A stretch of 26,563 nucleotides of DNA, from assembly GCA_964632355.1 (NCBI GenBank), contig CAZWBW010000033.1:1-26563 (forward strand), in the 5' to 3' direction. Positions 14,531-21,828 of the stretch are shown here, in pieces. The stretch is from JALOAP01 sp964632355. GTDB lineage: Bacteria; Chloroflexota; Dehalococcoidia; Tepidiformales; Tepidiformaceae. The position numbers and the translations under genes were made by a program. The notes beneath the pieces were generated by a model. It worked only from the letters and a program-made list of their open reading frames with translations. It did no database searches and was not told the origin of the DNA. Each line of letters starts with the position of its first letter. The stretch's first letter is position 1.

Positions 14531-14613
14531 CCATCCCTCCGCCGGTATTACCCGGATCAGGTTCGACGGGTATCTCTCAGGCCGGAGCAATCATTCTTCC
14601 GGCCACCCCGTGC
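14531..14613 (-). ncRNA. TPP riboswitch (THI element) controlling the thiamine operon
   Basis: On the minus strand the aptamer core is intact: ACGGGGTGGCC at the 5' side, CTGAGA (14580-14575), ACCTGATCCGGGTAAT (14562-14547), and CGGAGGGA at the 3' side. GGCCGGAAGAATGATTGCT between the first two elements forms the variable P3 arm (CCGGA...TCCGG). These are the conserved bases that bind thiamine pyrophosphate and its Mg ions. It sits about 85 bases before thiD and represses the operon when TPP is abundant. The exact ends are approximate. Confidence 0.95.
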
Positions 14614-14624
14614 GCGGCAGCGAA

Positions 14625-14630
14625 ATCCTA
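14625..14630 (-). promoter_or_regulatory. Candidate -10 element of the thiamine operon
   Basis: TAGGAT on the minus strand ends about 11 bases before the aptamer, so transcription would begin right at its 5' side. No convincing -35 is found at the expected distance, so this is tentative. Confidence 0.35.
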
Positions 14631-14660
14631 CCACCCACCGTCCCCGCTTTGCGACACCGT

Positions 14661-14688
14661 GGGACAGCCAAACACGATGTGCTAAAGT
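14661..14688 (+). promoter_or_regulatory. Weak candidate promoter of tenA
   Basis: GGGACA (14661-14666), 16 bases, TAAAGT (14683-14688), about 40 bases before GTG 14728. Each box matches four of six consensus bases. It is divergent from the thiamine operon and not covered by the riboswitch. Confidence 0.3.
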
Positions 14689-14727
14689 CTGGCCCGCCCG
14701 ACGCCCCCGGGACACGGAGGTGCACGA

Positions 14728-15414
14728 GTGACCTGTCACGCTTCCGGCGGCCAGTTTCGCCGCCAGCTCGCCGAAGAAACCGCCGACATCTGGACCGCCA
14801 TCGACGACCTTCCGTTCATCCGGGAGGCGGCGAAGGGCACGCTCGACGAGAAGGCGTTCGCCCTGTTCATCGCCCAGGACGTGCTCTACCTGGACGAATT
14901 CGCGAAAGTGCTCGCCCGCGGCGCGTTTTGGGCCAGCGACGCCGAAACACGGCAAATGTTCCTGGCGCACGCGGCGAACGTGTACAACGTCGAACAGGCG
15001 CTGCACGAAGGCATCGGCAAGGCAATTGGCCTCGACGTTCACGCGGTCCGGCGCGAGGAGCCCCGGCCCGTGACCCTTGCCTACACGAACCACCTCCACC
15101 GCGCCGCCGAAACCGGGCCGCTCATCGGGCTCGTGGGCGCGGTGCTCCCCTGCTACTGGATCTACCGCCACGTCGGCGAACGGATGGCCGCATCGCCGCC
15201 CGACCACCCGATCTACCGGCAGTGGTGCGAGGCCTACGCGTCACCCGAGTTCGGCGCCGCGGTCGACGCCCAGTTCGAACTCCTCGAACGGCTCGCACCC
15301 ACTGCCGACGCCGACACGCTCGACCGCACCCGCCGCTGGTTCCGGCGGAGCATGCGGTATGAGTGGATGTTCTGGGACCAGGCCTACCGGCAGCTCGACT
15401 GGCCGGTGGGCTAA
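14728..15414 (+). CDS. tenA: TenA family aminopyrimidine aminohydrolase (thiaminase II)
   Basis: 228 residues from GTG 14728, seven bases after GGAGG. The all-helical TenA pattern is present: FALFIAQDVLYLDEFAKVLA (Asp51 of the substrate site), NVEQALHEG, TLAYTNHLHRAA, GAVLPCYWIYRHVGERM (Cys142, the nucleophile of the TenA_C class), PIYRQWCEAYASPEF and YEWMFWDQAY (Glu212, the general acid/base position). The enzyme hydrolyses aminopyrimidine breakdown products of thiamine to HMP, which ThiD then phosphorylates. It is transcribed away from the thi operon without an aptamer of its own, so salvage may be regulated separately. Converges with the PrpD-like gene. Confidence 0.93.
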   Translation: MTCHASGGQFRRQLAEETADIWTAIDDLPFIREAAKGTLDEKAFALFIAQDVLYLDEFAKVLARGAFWASDAETRQMFLAHAANVYNVEQALHEGIGKAIGLDVHAVRREEPRPVTLAYTNHLHRAAETGPLIGLVGAVLPCYWIYRHVGERMAASPPDHPIYRQWCEAYASPEFGAAVDAQFELLERLAPTADADTLDRTRRWFRRSMRYEWMFWDQAYRQLDWPVG

Positions 15415-15435
15415 GGCCCGGTAGCCGGCGGACCG

Positions 15436-16797
15436 CTACGCCTCGCTTCCCTCCGCCCGGAGCAGCGCCGTGAACGATGTCGTGTTCGCGGCCGAGGCCA
15501 GTGCCAGTCCCGCCTCGACTATCTCCTTCGCGCGCTCGCGGGTGATGGGTTCGCCGGCAAACACGACCGCATCGAGCACCTTCGCTTCGAGTTCGTCGCG
15601 CGTCAGCGGCTTCGCCGGGTTCCCCTTCGCGACCGCATCACCTGCACGCTCCGTCCGGCCGCCGGCGTAGTGCACCGTCACCACGGGTGAACCGTCGTCG
15701 TTCGCGCCTTCGACGAGTTTGATGCGTTCGAAGAGCGCCTTCACCGCGGGGTCCACGTTCGCCGGTTCGTCGAACGCGGCGAGCGGCGTCGTGCCCGTGG
15801 CCAGCGCCAGCGCGACCACGAACGGCGCACTGAACTGCGCCTCGACCACGTGCTGCGGGTACTCCCGCCGCGACCGGGCGAGCGCCGCCGCCGGGAGCCC
15901 GATCTCCACGCGATCGATCCCGTCGTTCCCGGCGCGTTCGCGAATCGCCAGTGCCGCGTCGATGATCGTGTGCAGGTTCCGCCCGCAGGGGTACGGCTTC
16001 GTCGAAATGCGAACGCTCAGCAGCTTCTCGCCGAGGCCGTCGGTCACCGTTTCGCGCGTCCAGGCGTCGCGCTGGTACAGCCGGAAGAACCCGTCCTGCC
16101 CTTCGAACGCCCGGTGCGCGCCCGTCAGCCCCCGTGCGGCGAGTTCCACCGCGGTGATGGCGTCGCGGGCGGCGAACCCCGCCTGCAGCCGCTTCGAAAG
16201 CGACCCATCGGGGATGCACTGGCGGTTGCCGCTCGCCTGGCTGTAGGCGATGCCGAGCGCGTTCCGCATCTGTTCCGCGTCGAGCCCGCGCAGCCGGCCC
16301 ACCGCGACCGTCGCGCCGAAGATGCCGAACGCCGAGGTGCGGTGCCAGCCGAAATCCTGCGTCGGAGCGAGCGCCAGCCGCACCGCCACATCGAGCCCCA
16401 CGGCGGTCGCAGCGACGTACTGCTCGCCCGTGACGCCGCCCAGCGCATCGGCTGTCGCGAGTGCCGCAGCATGCACCACCGAACCCGCGTGCATCCCGCC
16501 GCCCTCGTCGAGCGTGTCGTCGTAATCGAGCGCATGCGCTGCGGTCGCGTTCGCTGCGGCGGCAGCGGCCGGGTGCAGCCGGAGGCCGCTCCCCCAGGCC
16601 ACCGCCCGCCCGGCCGCGGACGATTCCGCGAACCACGCGCGGGTCTCCGGCACGCCGGGCGCGTTGAACCCGCCGAGCGCCACACCGATGGTGTCCACCA
16701 AATCGGCTACGAGGTGGGCGGCGACATCGGCCGGCACGGCAGTGGCGGGATAGGCCGCGGCGTGTTCGGCCAGGTCGAAGGAAAGGTCACGGGTCAA
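15436..16797 (-). CDS. MmgE/PrpD family protein (2-methylcitrate dehydratase-like)
   Basis: Best start is TTG 16797, with GGAGG (16809-16805) seven bases upstream, giving 453 residues. A longer frame to 16851 would run through the divergent promoter. Family signatures: LVADLVDTIGVALGG, ANATAAHALDYDDTLDEGGGMHAGSVVHAAALATAD (the HALDYDD / H-x-G motif), GLDVAVRLALA, WHRTSAFGIFGATVAVGRLRGLDAEQMRNALGIAYSQASGNRQ, then TKPYPCGRNLHTIIDAA and the lid domain. MmgE/PrpD enzymes dehydrate 2-methylcitrate or act as related hydro-lyases (e.g. aconitate decarboxylase-like). No methylcitrate-cycle partner gene is nearby, so the substrate is open. Confidence 0.93.
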   Translation of the reverse strand: MTRDLSFDLAEHAAAYPATAVPADVAAHLVADLVDTIGVALGGFNAPGVPETRAWFAESSAAGRAVAWGSGLRLHPAAAAAANATAAHALDYDDTLDEGGGMHAGSVVHAAALATADALGGVTGEQYVAATAVGLDVAVRLALAPTQDFGWHRTSAFGIFGATVAVGRLRGLDAEQMRNALGIAYSQASGNRQCIPDGSLSKRLQAGFAARDAITAVELAARGLTGAHRAFEGQDGFFRLYQRDAWTRETVTDGLGEKLLSVRISTKPYPCGRNLHTIIDAALAIRERAGNDGIDRVEIGLPAAALARSRREYPQHVVEAQFSAPFVVALALATGTTPLAAFDEPANVDPAVKALFERIKLVEGANDDGSPVVTVHYAGGRTERAGDAVAKGNPAKPLTRDELEAKVLDAVVFAGEPITRERAKEIVEAGLALASAANTTSFTALLRAEGSEA

Positions 16798-16831
16798 AGG
16801 AAAGCCTCCGGTAACTGTGGTGGGATGATAG

Positions 16832-16861
16832 TTGACTGAGTCTATCGACAACCTCTACTAT
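16832..16861 (+). promoter_or_regulatory. Promoter of the Opp/Dpp transporter operon, with a possible operator
   Basis: TTGACT (16832-16837) and TACTAT (16856-16861) are 18 bases apart. GATAG (16827-16831) and CTATC (16842-16846) form an inverted repeat overlapping the -35, a possible repressor site. The start would be near 16868, leaving a ~95-base leader before ATG 16962. Confidence 0.6.
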
Positions 16862-16903
16862 CTGCCACCAGCACACACACGACGGTTTTACGCCGACCCG
16901 ACC

Positions 16904-16946
16904 AACGGGAGGCCTGCCGCACTCGCGGCGTGCCTCCCGTTTTGTT
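16904..16946 (+). terminator. Intrinsic terminator inside the leader of the transporter operon (attenuator)
   Basis: AACGGGAGGC (16904-16913) pairs with GCCTCCCGTT (16932-16941), enclosing a second stem GCCGC/GCGGC (16916-16920/16925-16929), and is followed by TTTTGTT. This is a textbook rho-independent terminator on the plus strand only. No plus-strand gene ends upstream of it (the preceding gene is minus-strand), and it lies between the promoter and the first permease gene. It should therefore either attenuate the operon or end a ~75-base small RNA. ACGCCG (16890-16895) could pair with CGGCGT (16926-16931) as an alternative structure. Confidence 0.75.
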
Positions 16947-16961
16947 CGTTCCGAGGTACCC

Positions 16962-17906
16962 ATGGCCCGTTACCTGGCCCAACGCCTGCTGCTCATGATC
17001 CCCGTGCTCTGGGGTGTCGGGACGTTTGTCTTCGTCCTCCTGCGGTTGCTCCCGGGCGATGCGCTTTCGAGCTTCATCGAAGAGAGCAACAACCCCGCGG
17101 AGATCGACGCCCTGCGCGAAGAGATGGGCCTCAACGACCCGCTCCTCGAGCAGTACCTCGACTGGATGTCCGGCGCCGTGCGGCTCGACTTCGGCTCGTC
17201 GCTGCTCAGCTCCCGGTCGGTGCAGTCGGAACTCCTCGACGCCATCCCGGTCTCGGCCGAACTGGCGCTCATCGCGACACTCGTGACGCTCGTGGTGTCG
17301 GTGCCGGGCGGCATCGTCGCGGCGGCGCGGCAGGACACCCTGTGGGATCACGCAGCGCGCATCTTCGCCATCCTCTTCCTCGCGGTGCCGAATTTCTGGC
17401 TCGCGACGATGGCGCTGGTGCTCCCGGCCATATGGTTCGGCTGGATCCCGCCGCTCCAGTACCGCCCCTTTTTCGATGACCCGCTCACGAACCTGCAGCA
17501 GTTCCTGCTGCCCGGCATCATCCTGGGGCTCGGATCGGCAGCGCTCGGCGTTCGCATGATGCGCTCGCAGATGCTCGAAGTCCTGCGGCAGGACTTCGTT
17601 CGCACGGGCCGCGCCAAGGGCCTTCGCGACCGAACGGTCGTCTTTCGGCACGCAGCGCCGAACGCACTCATCCCCATCACGGCACTGCTCGGGAACGAAT
17701 TCGCGCGCATCCTCGGCGGCACCGTCATCCTCGAGACCATCTTCGGGCTGCCGGGTGTCGGCCGCCTCACCGTCGACGCGATTTCGCAGCGCGACTACCC
17801 ACAGGTCGAAATCAACGTCCTGTTCTTTGCGCTCGTGTTCGTCGTCGTGAACCTGCTCGTCGACCTCACCTACGGCGTGCTCGACCCGAGGGTTCGCCAT
17901 GATTGA
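16962..17906 (+). CDS. ABC transporter permease, Opp/Dpp B-type
   Basis: 314 residues from ATG 16962, preceded by GAGGTA. The N terminus MARYLAQRLLLMIPVLWGVGTFVFVLLRLLPGD is the classic DppB/OppB first span followed by the LLPGD motif. After a ~60-residue external segment with REEMGLNDPLLEQYLDW come five spans from ~95 to ~305. The EAA coupling loop is FVRTGRAKGLRDRTVVFRHAAPNALIP (~residues 215-242). The end (YPQVEINVLFFALVFVVVNLLVDLTYGVLDPRVRHD) is also diagnostic. It forms the channel with the next gene, whose start overlaps its stop by 8 bases. No ATPase gene for this system lies in the window. Confidence 0.95.
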   Translation: MARYLAQRLLLMIPVLWGVGTFVFVLLRLLPGDALSSFIEESNNPAEIDALREEMGLNDPLLEQYLDWMSGAVRLDFGSSLLSSRSVQSELLDAIPVSAELALIATLVTLVVSVPGGIVAAARQDTLWDHAARIFAILFLAVPNFWLATMALVLPAIWFGWIPPLQYRPFFDDPLTNLQQFLLPGIILGLGSAALGVRMMRSQMLEVLRQDFVRTGRAKGLRDRTVVFRHAAPNALIPITALLGNEFARILGGTVILETIFGLPGVGRLTVDAISQRDYPQVEINVLFFALVFVVVNLLVDLTYGVLDPRVRHD

Positions 17907-18801
17907 GCGCGCAGCTTCTACCGCAGCCCGGGTTCCCGTGGGCTCCCAGCGCAGCTTCGTCCTCCCCTGGCGCGGGGTGCTCACGTTCGCCCGCCGGAAG
18001 CCGGCCGGCGCCGCCAGCCTTCTCGTCATCGTGCTGTTCGTGGTCATCGCGCTGGCGGCGCCGGTCATCGCACCCTACGACCCGGCCGAAAGCCTGCCCG
18101 GCGCCCGCCTCCAGGGCCCCTCGTGGGACCACTGGATGGGTACCGACGCGCAGTCCCGCGACCTCTTCAGCCGCGTCGTCTATGGCGCCCGGCTGTCGCT
18201 CTTCGTCGGCATCAGCTCCGTCGCGCTCGGCACTGCGGTGGGCGCGCTGCTCGGGCTCGTCTCCGGCTACTTTGGCGGGAAGCTCGACCTGGTCCTGCAA
18301 CGCTTCGTCGACATCGTGCTCGCCGTCCCGCTGCTCATCCTCGTGATCGCGATGGTGACGGCGCTCGGCCAGGGCACGTTCAACGTCATCCTCGCGCTCG
18401 CCATCGGGCAGGCGCCCCGGACCGCGCTCGTTGTCCGCGGCGTGGTGCTGCAACTCCGCTCGCAGCTCTTCGTCGAAGCCGCCCGGTCGGGTGGCGCCGG
18501 GCACGCGCGGCTCATGTTCCGGCACATCCTGCCGAACGCGCTCGCGCCGATCATCGTGCTCGCCACCGCGGGCGTCGGCGGCGCCATCATCGCCGAAACG
18601 TCGCTCAGCTTCCTCGGCCTTGGCGCACCGGTCACCACCCCCTCGTGGGGCGAAATGCTGAGCAACCACGCGCGCCGCTTCATGACCGTCGCGCCGTGGC
18701 TCGGCATCTTTCCCGGGCTCGCCATCACGCTCGTCGTCCTCGCGTTCAACCTCTTCGGCGATGCCCTTCGCGACCTGCTCGACCCCCGGCTGCGCTCCTG
18801 A
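17899..18801 (+). CDS. ABC transporter permease, Opp/Dpp C-type
   Basis: 300 residues from ATG 17899, overlapping the previous gene. OppC/DppC features: a cytoplasmic N-terminal tail, a first span (AASLLVIVLFVVIALAAPVIAPYDP), the conserved HWMGTDAQSRDLFSRVVYGARLSL motif (~residues 77-101), GYFGGKLDLVLQRFVDIVLAVP, the EAA loop FVEAARSGGAGHARLMFRHILPNALAP, SFLGLGAPVTTPSWGEML and the end LFGDALRDLLDPRLRS. It pairs with the B-type permease to import peptides or similar solutes delivered by the lipoprotein at 18847-20538. Confidence 0.95.
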   Translation: MIERAASTAARVPVGSQRSFVLPWRGVLTFARRKPAGAASLLVIVLFVVIALAAPVIAPYDPAESLPGARLQGPSWDHWMGTDAQSRDLFSRVVYGARLSLFVGISSVALGTAVGALLGLVSGYFGGKLDLVLQRFVDIVLAVPLLILVIAMVTALGQGTFNVILALAIGQAPRTALVVRGVVLQLRSQLFVEAARSGGAGHARLMFRHILPNALAPIIVLATAGVGGAIIAETSLSFLGLGAPVTTPSWGEMLSNHARRFMTVAPWLGIFPGLAITLVVLAFNLFGDALRDLLDPRLRS

Positions 18802-18846
18802 CCGCGCCGCCGGCACAGCTCACCCACCACACAGGAGGAACCCTTC

Positions 18847-20538
18847 ATGACGCAGTCCACCCACCACCATCGCCGCTGGTCCCGCCGGCAGGTGCTCGGA
18901 ACCGCCACCGGCGGCGCCGCTGCACTCTCTCTCGCCGCGCTGGGGGTGGGCTGTGGCGGCGACGATGACACCGACGGCGACGATTCGCCCGTAACCCTGC
19001 CGACCGTTGCCACCCCGGCATCGCAGCCGAAGCACGGCGGTGTGGTGAACCTCGTTACGGCGGAGAGCTTCCCGCACCTCGACCTGCACCGGCACATCGC
19101 GCCGACGCTGACGCAGGTCGCGAGCCTCACCACGAACCGGCTCCTGCGGCACAAAACCGACCCCTCGATCCGGCCCACCGACTACGAACTCGAAGGCGAC
19201 GCCGCCGAGAGCTGGGAACAGGCCGACGACCTCACGCTCATCCTGAAGCTGCGGCCCGGCATCACCTGGCAGGACCTGCCGCCCGTCAACGGCCGCCCGC
19301 TCGTCGCCCAGGACGTCATCGCCGTGTTCGAACGGCAACGCACCAAGAAGGCCGAGTTCATCTACTCGTACCTGTTCGACTGGATCGACTCGATCACCGC
19401 GCCGGACGACCAGACGCTGGTTATCAAGGCGAAGCAGCCGACCTTCCGCGGCCCCGGCACCCTCGCGCTCCGCGAACTCCCGATCCTTTCGATCGAAGCC
19501 ATCGAAGCCGCCGGCAGCCTCGAGACGGTCGACGCGTGGGTCGGCATCGGGCCGTTCATCCTGAAGGAGTGGCAAAAGGACGTCGCCTTCAGGTTCGAGC
19601 GCAACCCGAACTACTGGGAAGGCGATGGCCTGCCCTACCTCGATGGCGTCGTCATCCGCCAGGTTCCCGACCCGTCGGCCCGGCTCTCCGCGTTCCTCGC
19701 GGGCGAAATCGACCAGATCGAGGGGATCGAACCAGAGCTCGTGAGCACCGTGAAGAACGGCCGTTCCGATGCCCGCATCTACACCTTCTCCGCCGTGGGC
19801 GGCCAGCACTTCGCCTGGACCGTGAAGGGCGATAGCCCCTTCCGCGACCCGCGCGTCCGCAAGGCCTGGAGCCTCATCACCGACCGGCAGGGGCTGACGT
19901 CATCGCTCAACGGCGACCAGGCCGAGATCCGCGTGAGCCCCCTCTCGCCCGGCTTCACGAACTGGGCCCGCACCCAGGACGAGATCAAAGCCGACGATGT
20001 GTACGACGTCGCGGAGGCGAAGCGCCTGCTCGAAGCCGCCGGTTACCCGGATGGCTTCAAGACGACGCTCATGGGCCGCGCGAACTTCCCCGCAATCAAC
20101 TCGTGGGTCGAATGGGCCGTGCGCCAGGCGAAGCAGGTCGGCATCGAAGTCCAGGCGGAAACCGTGGAGTCGGCCGTCTACCTGCAGGCTCAGCGCGACC
20201 ACAACTTCTCCCACGGGCAGGTCTACTCCATCCGCGCCTACGACGACCCGGACGAGTACCTCTACCCGCTCTTCCACACCGGCGCTTCGAAGAACTACTT
20301 CGAAACCTCCGACCCCGATCTCGACGAGCTCATCCAGAAGCAGCGGGGTGTACTCGATGCAGAAGAGCGGCGAGCGATCCTGCACGAAATCGACCGCCGC
20401 TGGACCACCGATTTCAACTACCACACGTTCGCCAACACGCTCTACCGCAACGACGCGATCGCGAACCGCATCCAGAACCACCAGGTGCGAGTCGTGACCG
20501 AGTACTCGCAGCTTCGCTACGCCTGGCTCGAGTCCTGA
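18847..20538 (+). CDS. ABC transporter substrate-binding lipoprotein, SBP family 5 (Tat-exported)
   Basis: 563 residues from ATG 18847 with AGGAGGAA upstream. The N terminus has a twin-arginine signal (SRRQVLG, residues 12-18), a hydrophobic stretch and Cys36 in GVGC. The -3 residue is Gly rather than Leu, so the lipobox is imperfect but plausible. A low-complexity Asp/Gly linker (GGDDDTDGDD) follows, typical of surface lipoproteins. The mature part is an SBP_bac_5 fold: GGVVNLVTAESFPHLDLH, ESWEQADDLTLILKLRPGITWQDLPPVNGRPLVAQDVI, VGIGPFILKEWQKDVAFRFERNPNYWEG, DPRVRKAWSLITDRQG and a C-terminal domain. Tat export means it folds before secretion. Ligand unknown; oligopeptides, opines or other solutes are possible. 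Confidence 0.94.
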   Translation: MTQSTHHHRRWSRRQVLGTATGGAAALSLAALGVGCGGDDDTDGDDSPVTLPTVATPASQPKHGGVVNLVTAESFPHLDLHRHIAPTLTQVASLTTNRLLRHKTDPSIRPTDYELEGDAAESWEQADDLTLILKLRPGITWQDLPPVNGRPLVAQDVIAVFERQRTKKAEFIYSYLFDWIDSITAPDDQTLVIKAKQPTFRGPGTLALRELPILSIEAIEAAGSLETVDAWVGIGPFILKEWQKDVAFRFERNPNYWEGDGLPYLDGVVIRQVPDPSARLSAFLAGEIDQIEGIEPELVSTVKNGRSDARIYTFSAVGGQHFAWTVKGDSPFRDPRVRKAWSLITDRQGLTSSLNGDQAEIRVSPLSPGFTNWARTQDEIKADDVYDVAEAKRLLEAAGYPDGFKTTLMGRANFPAINSWVEWAVRQAKQVGIEVQAETVESAVYLQAQRDHNFSHGQVYSIRAYDDPDEYLYPLFHTGASKNYFETSDPDLDELIQKQRGVLDAEERRAILHEIDRRWTTDFNYHTFANTLYRNDAIANRIQNHQVRVVTEYSQLRYAWLES

Positions 20539-20558
20539 GCCGCACCCGAGGAGGATTC

Positions 20559-21779
20559 ATGACTGCCGCACCACCCGAAGAAACCGCACGCACCGCCACC
20601 GCGACCGCCGCACCTCCCGCGGCGCAGCCCGACCGCACCGCCCACCTGCTCGCCGAGGCCGAGCGGCAGGCCGACGACTTCGCGACTCGGGCCGGTGACC
20701 ACGACCGCGACGCCTCGTTCCCGTTCGAAAACTTCGAGGCGCTGCACGCTGCCGGGCTGCTGAACATCACCGTCCCGCGCGAACTGGGCGGCGACGAAGT
20801 CGGGCTCGCCACGCTCTGCCGGGTCGTCTCGACCATTTCCCGGGGCGACCCGTCGACGGCGCTCGTCGCGGCGATGCACTACCTGCAGCACGCGAACATC
20901 CCGAAGAATCCGAACTGGCCGCGCGACCTGCACCATCGGCTGGTGCGCGAATCGCTTTCGGGGCTCGCGCTGCTGAACGCTGCCCGCGTCGAACCGGAGC
21001 TCGGCACCCCGGCGCGCGGCGGCCTCCCCGCGACCACAGCACGGCGAACAGACGGCGGCTGGCGCATCTCGGGCCACAAGATCTACACGACCGGCGCGCC
21101 CATCCTCCGCTACGCCGTCGTCTGGGCCCGCACCGACGAAGACCCCGTGCGCGTCGGCTCCTTCCTCGTACCGATGAGCGCGCCCGGGGTGCGCGTCGAA
21201 AAGACGTGGGACCACCTCGGCATGCGCGCCACCGGCAGCGACGACCTCATCCTCGAAGATGTCGAGGTGCCCGCCGACCACGCCGTCGACGTCCGCCCGC
21301 CCGAGGCATGGCGCGGCAAGGACCCGCAATCCGGCCACCAGGGCACCCTGGTGATCAGCGCCGTTTACAGCGGTGTCGCGGTGGCCGCCCGCAACTGGCT
21401 CGTTCGTTACCTGAACGAACGCGTGCCGACGAACCTCGGCGCGCCGCTCGCCACCGTCCCGCGCATCCAGTCCGTCGTCGGCGAAATCGAATCGCTCCTG
21501 CTGGTGAACGACCGGCTGCTCTTTGGCCTCGCCGAAGACTTCGAAACTGGCCGCCGCCAGCCCTCGGGCGTCGAACCCGGCCTCGTAAAGACCGTCGTGA
21601 CGAACAACGTGGTCCGCGCCACGAAACTCGCGCTCGAACTGGTCGGGAACCCGGGCCTCTCGCGGAACAACCCCCTCGAGCGGCACTACCGCGACGCGCT
21701 CTGCGGGCCGGTCCACACACCCCAGGACGACACGGTGCTGCTCACCGCCGGGAAGGCGGCACTGGGCGTTCGGCCGTAA
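20559..21779 (+). CDS. Acyl-CoA-dehydrogenase-fold flavoprotein (DszC/SfnB-like rather than beta-oxidation type)
   Basis: 406 residues from ATG 20559 with GAGGAGG upstream; 20 bases after the substrate-binding gene, so probably co-transcribed. The N-terminal helical domain contains FPFENFEALHAAGLLNITVPRELGG and STISRGDPSTALVAAMHYLQHA. The beta domain has GWRISGHKIYTTGAPILRYAVVWARTDED and TWDHLGMRATGSDDLILEDVEVP. The C-terminal helices end in LERHYRDALCGPVHTPQDDTVL. Ordinary acyl-CoA dehydrogenases have YEGT with a catalytic Glu here; this protein has VHTPQDD instead. That matches the flavin monooxygenase side of the superfamily (DszC, SfnB, HpaB relatives), which use reduced flavin and O2. 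Co-occurrence with an importer suggests it acts on the imported compound or a sulfur/nitrogen-containing metabolite; this is inferred. Confidence 0.85.
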   Translation: MTAAPPEETARTATATAAPPAAQPDRTAHLLAEAERQADDFATRAGDHDRDASFPFENFEALHAAGLLNITVPRELGGDEVGLATLCRVVSTISRGDPSTALVAAMHYLQHANIPKNPNWPRDLHHRLVRESLSGLALLNAARVEPELGTPARGGLPATTARRTDGGWRISGHKIYTTGAPILRYAVVWARTDEDPVRVGSFLVPMSAPGVRVEKTWDHLGMRATGSDDLILEDVEVPADHAVDVRPPEAWRGKDPQSGHQGTLVISAVYSGVAVAARNWLVRYLNERVPTNLGAPLATVPRIQSVVGEIESLLLVNDRLLFGLAEDFETGRRQPSGVEPGLVKTVVTNNVVRATKLALELVGNPGLSRNNPLERHYRDALCGPVHTPQDDTVLLTAGKAALGVRP

Positions 21780-21792
21780 CGTTCTGCCGATG

Positions 21793-21828
21793 GGCTCCCG
21801 GCGTCACCACCCCCCGGCGCCGGGAGCC
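21793..21828. terminator. Strong hairpin between convergent genes (possible bidirectional terminator)
   Basis: GGCTCCCGGCG (21793-21803) and CGCCGGGAGCC (21818-21828) are perfect 11-base arms around a 14-base loop. The element follows the plus-strand flavoprotein gene by 13 bases and overlaps the last codons of the minus-strand RNA ligase gene. No U-tract is present on either strand, so termination efficiency is uncertain. Confidence 0.5.

Noticed and set aside
16798..16851. N-terminal extension of the MmgE/PrpD gene to the TTG at 16851
   Set aside because: The extra 18 residues cross the divergent promoter, and a TTG with a well-spaced GGAGG is available at 16797.
18847..20538. Complete ABC importer in this operon
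   Set aside because: Two permeases and the binding protein are present, but no OppD/OppF-type ATPase gene is in the window. The ATPase at 1959-2681 belongs to an exporter of a different class.
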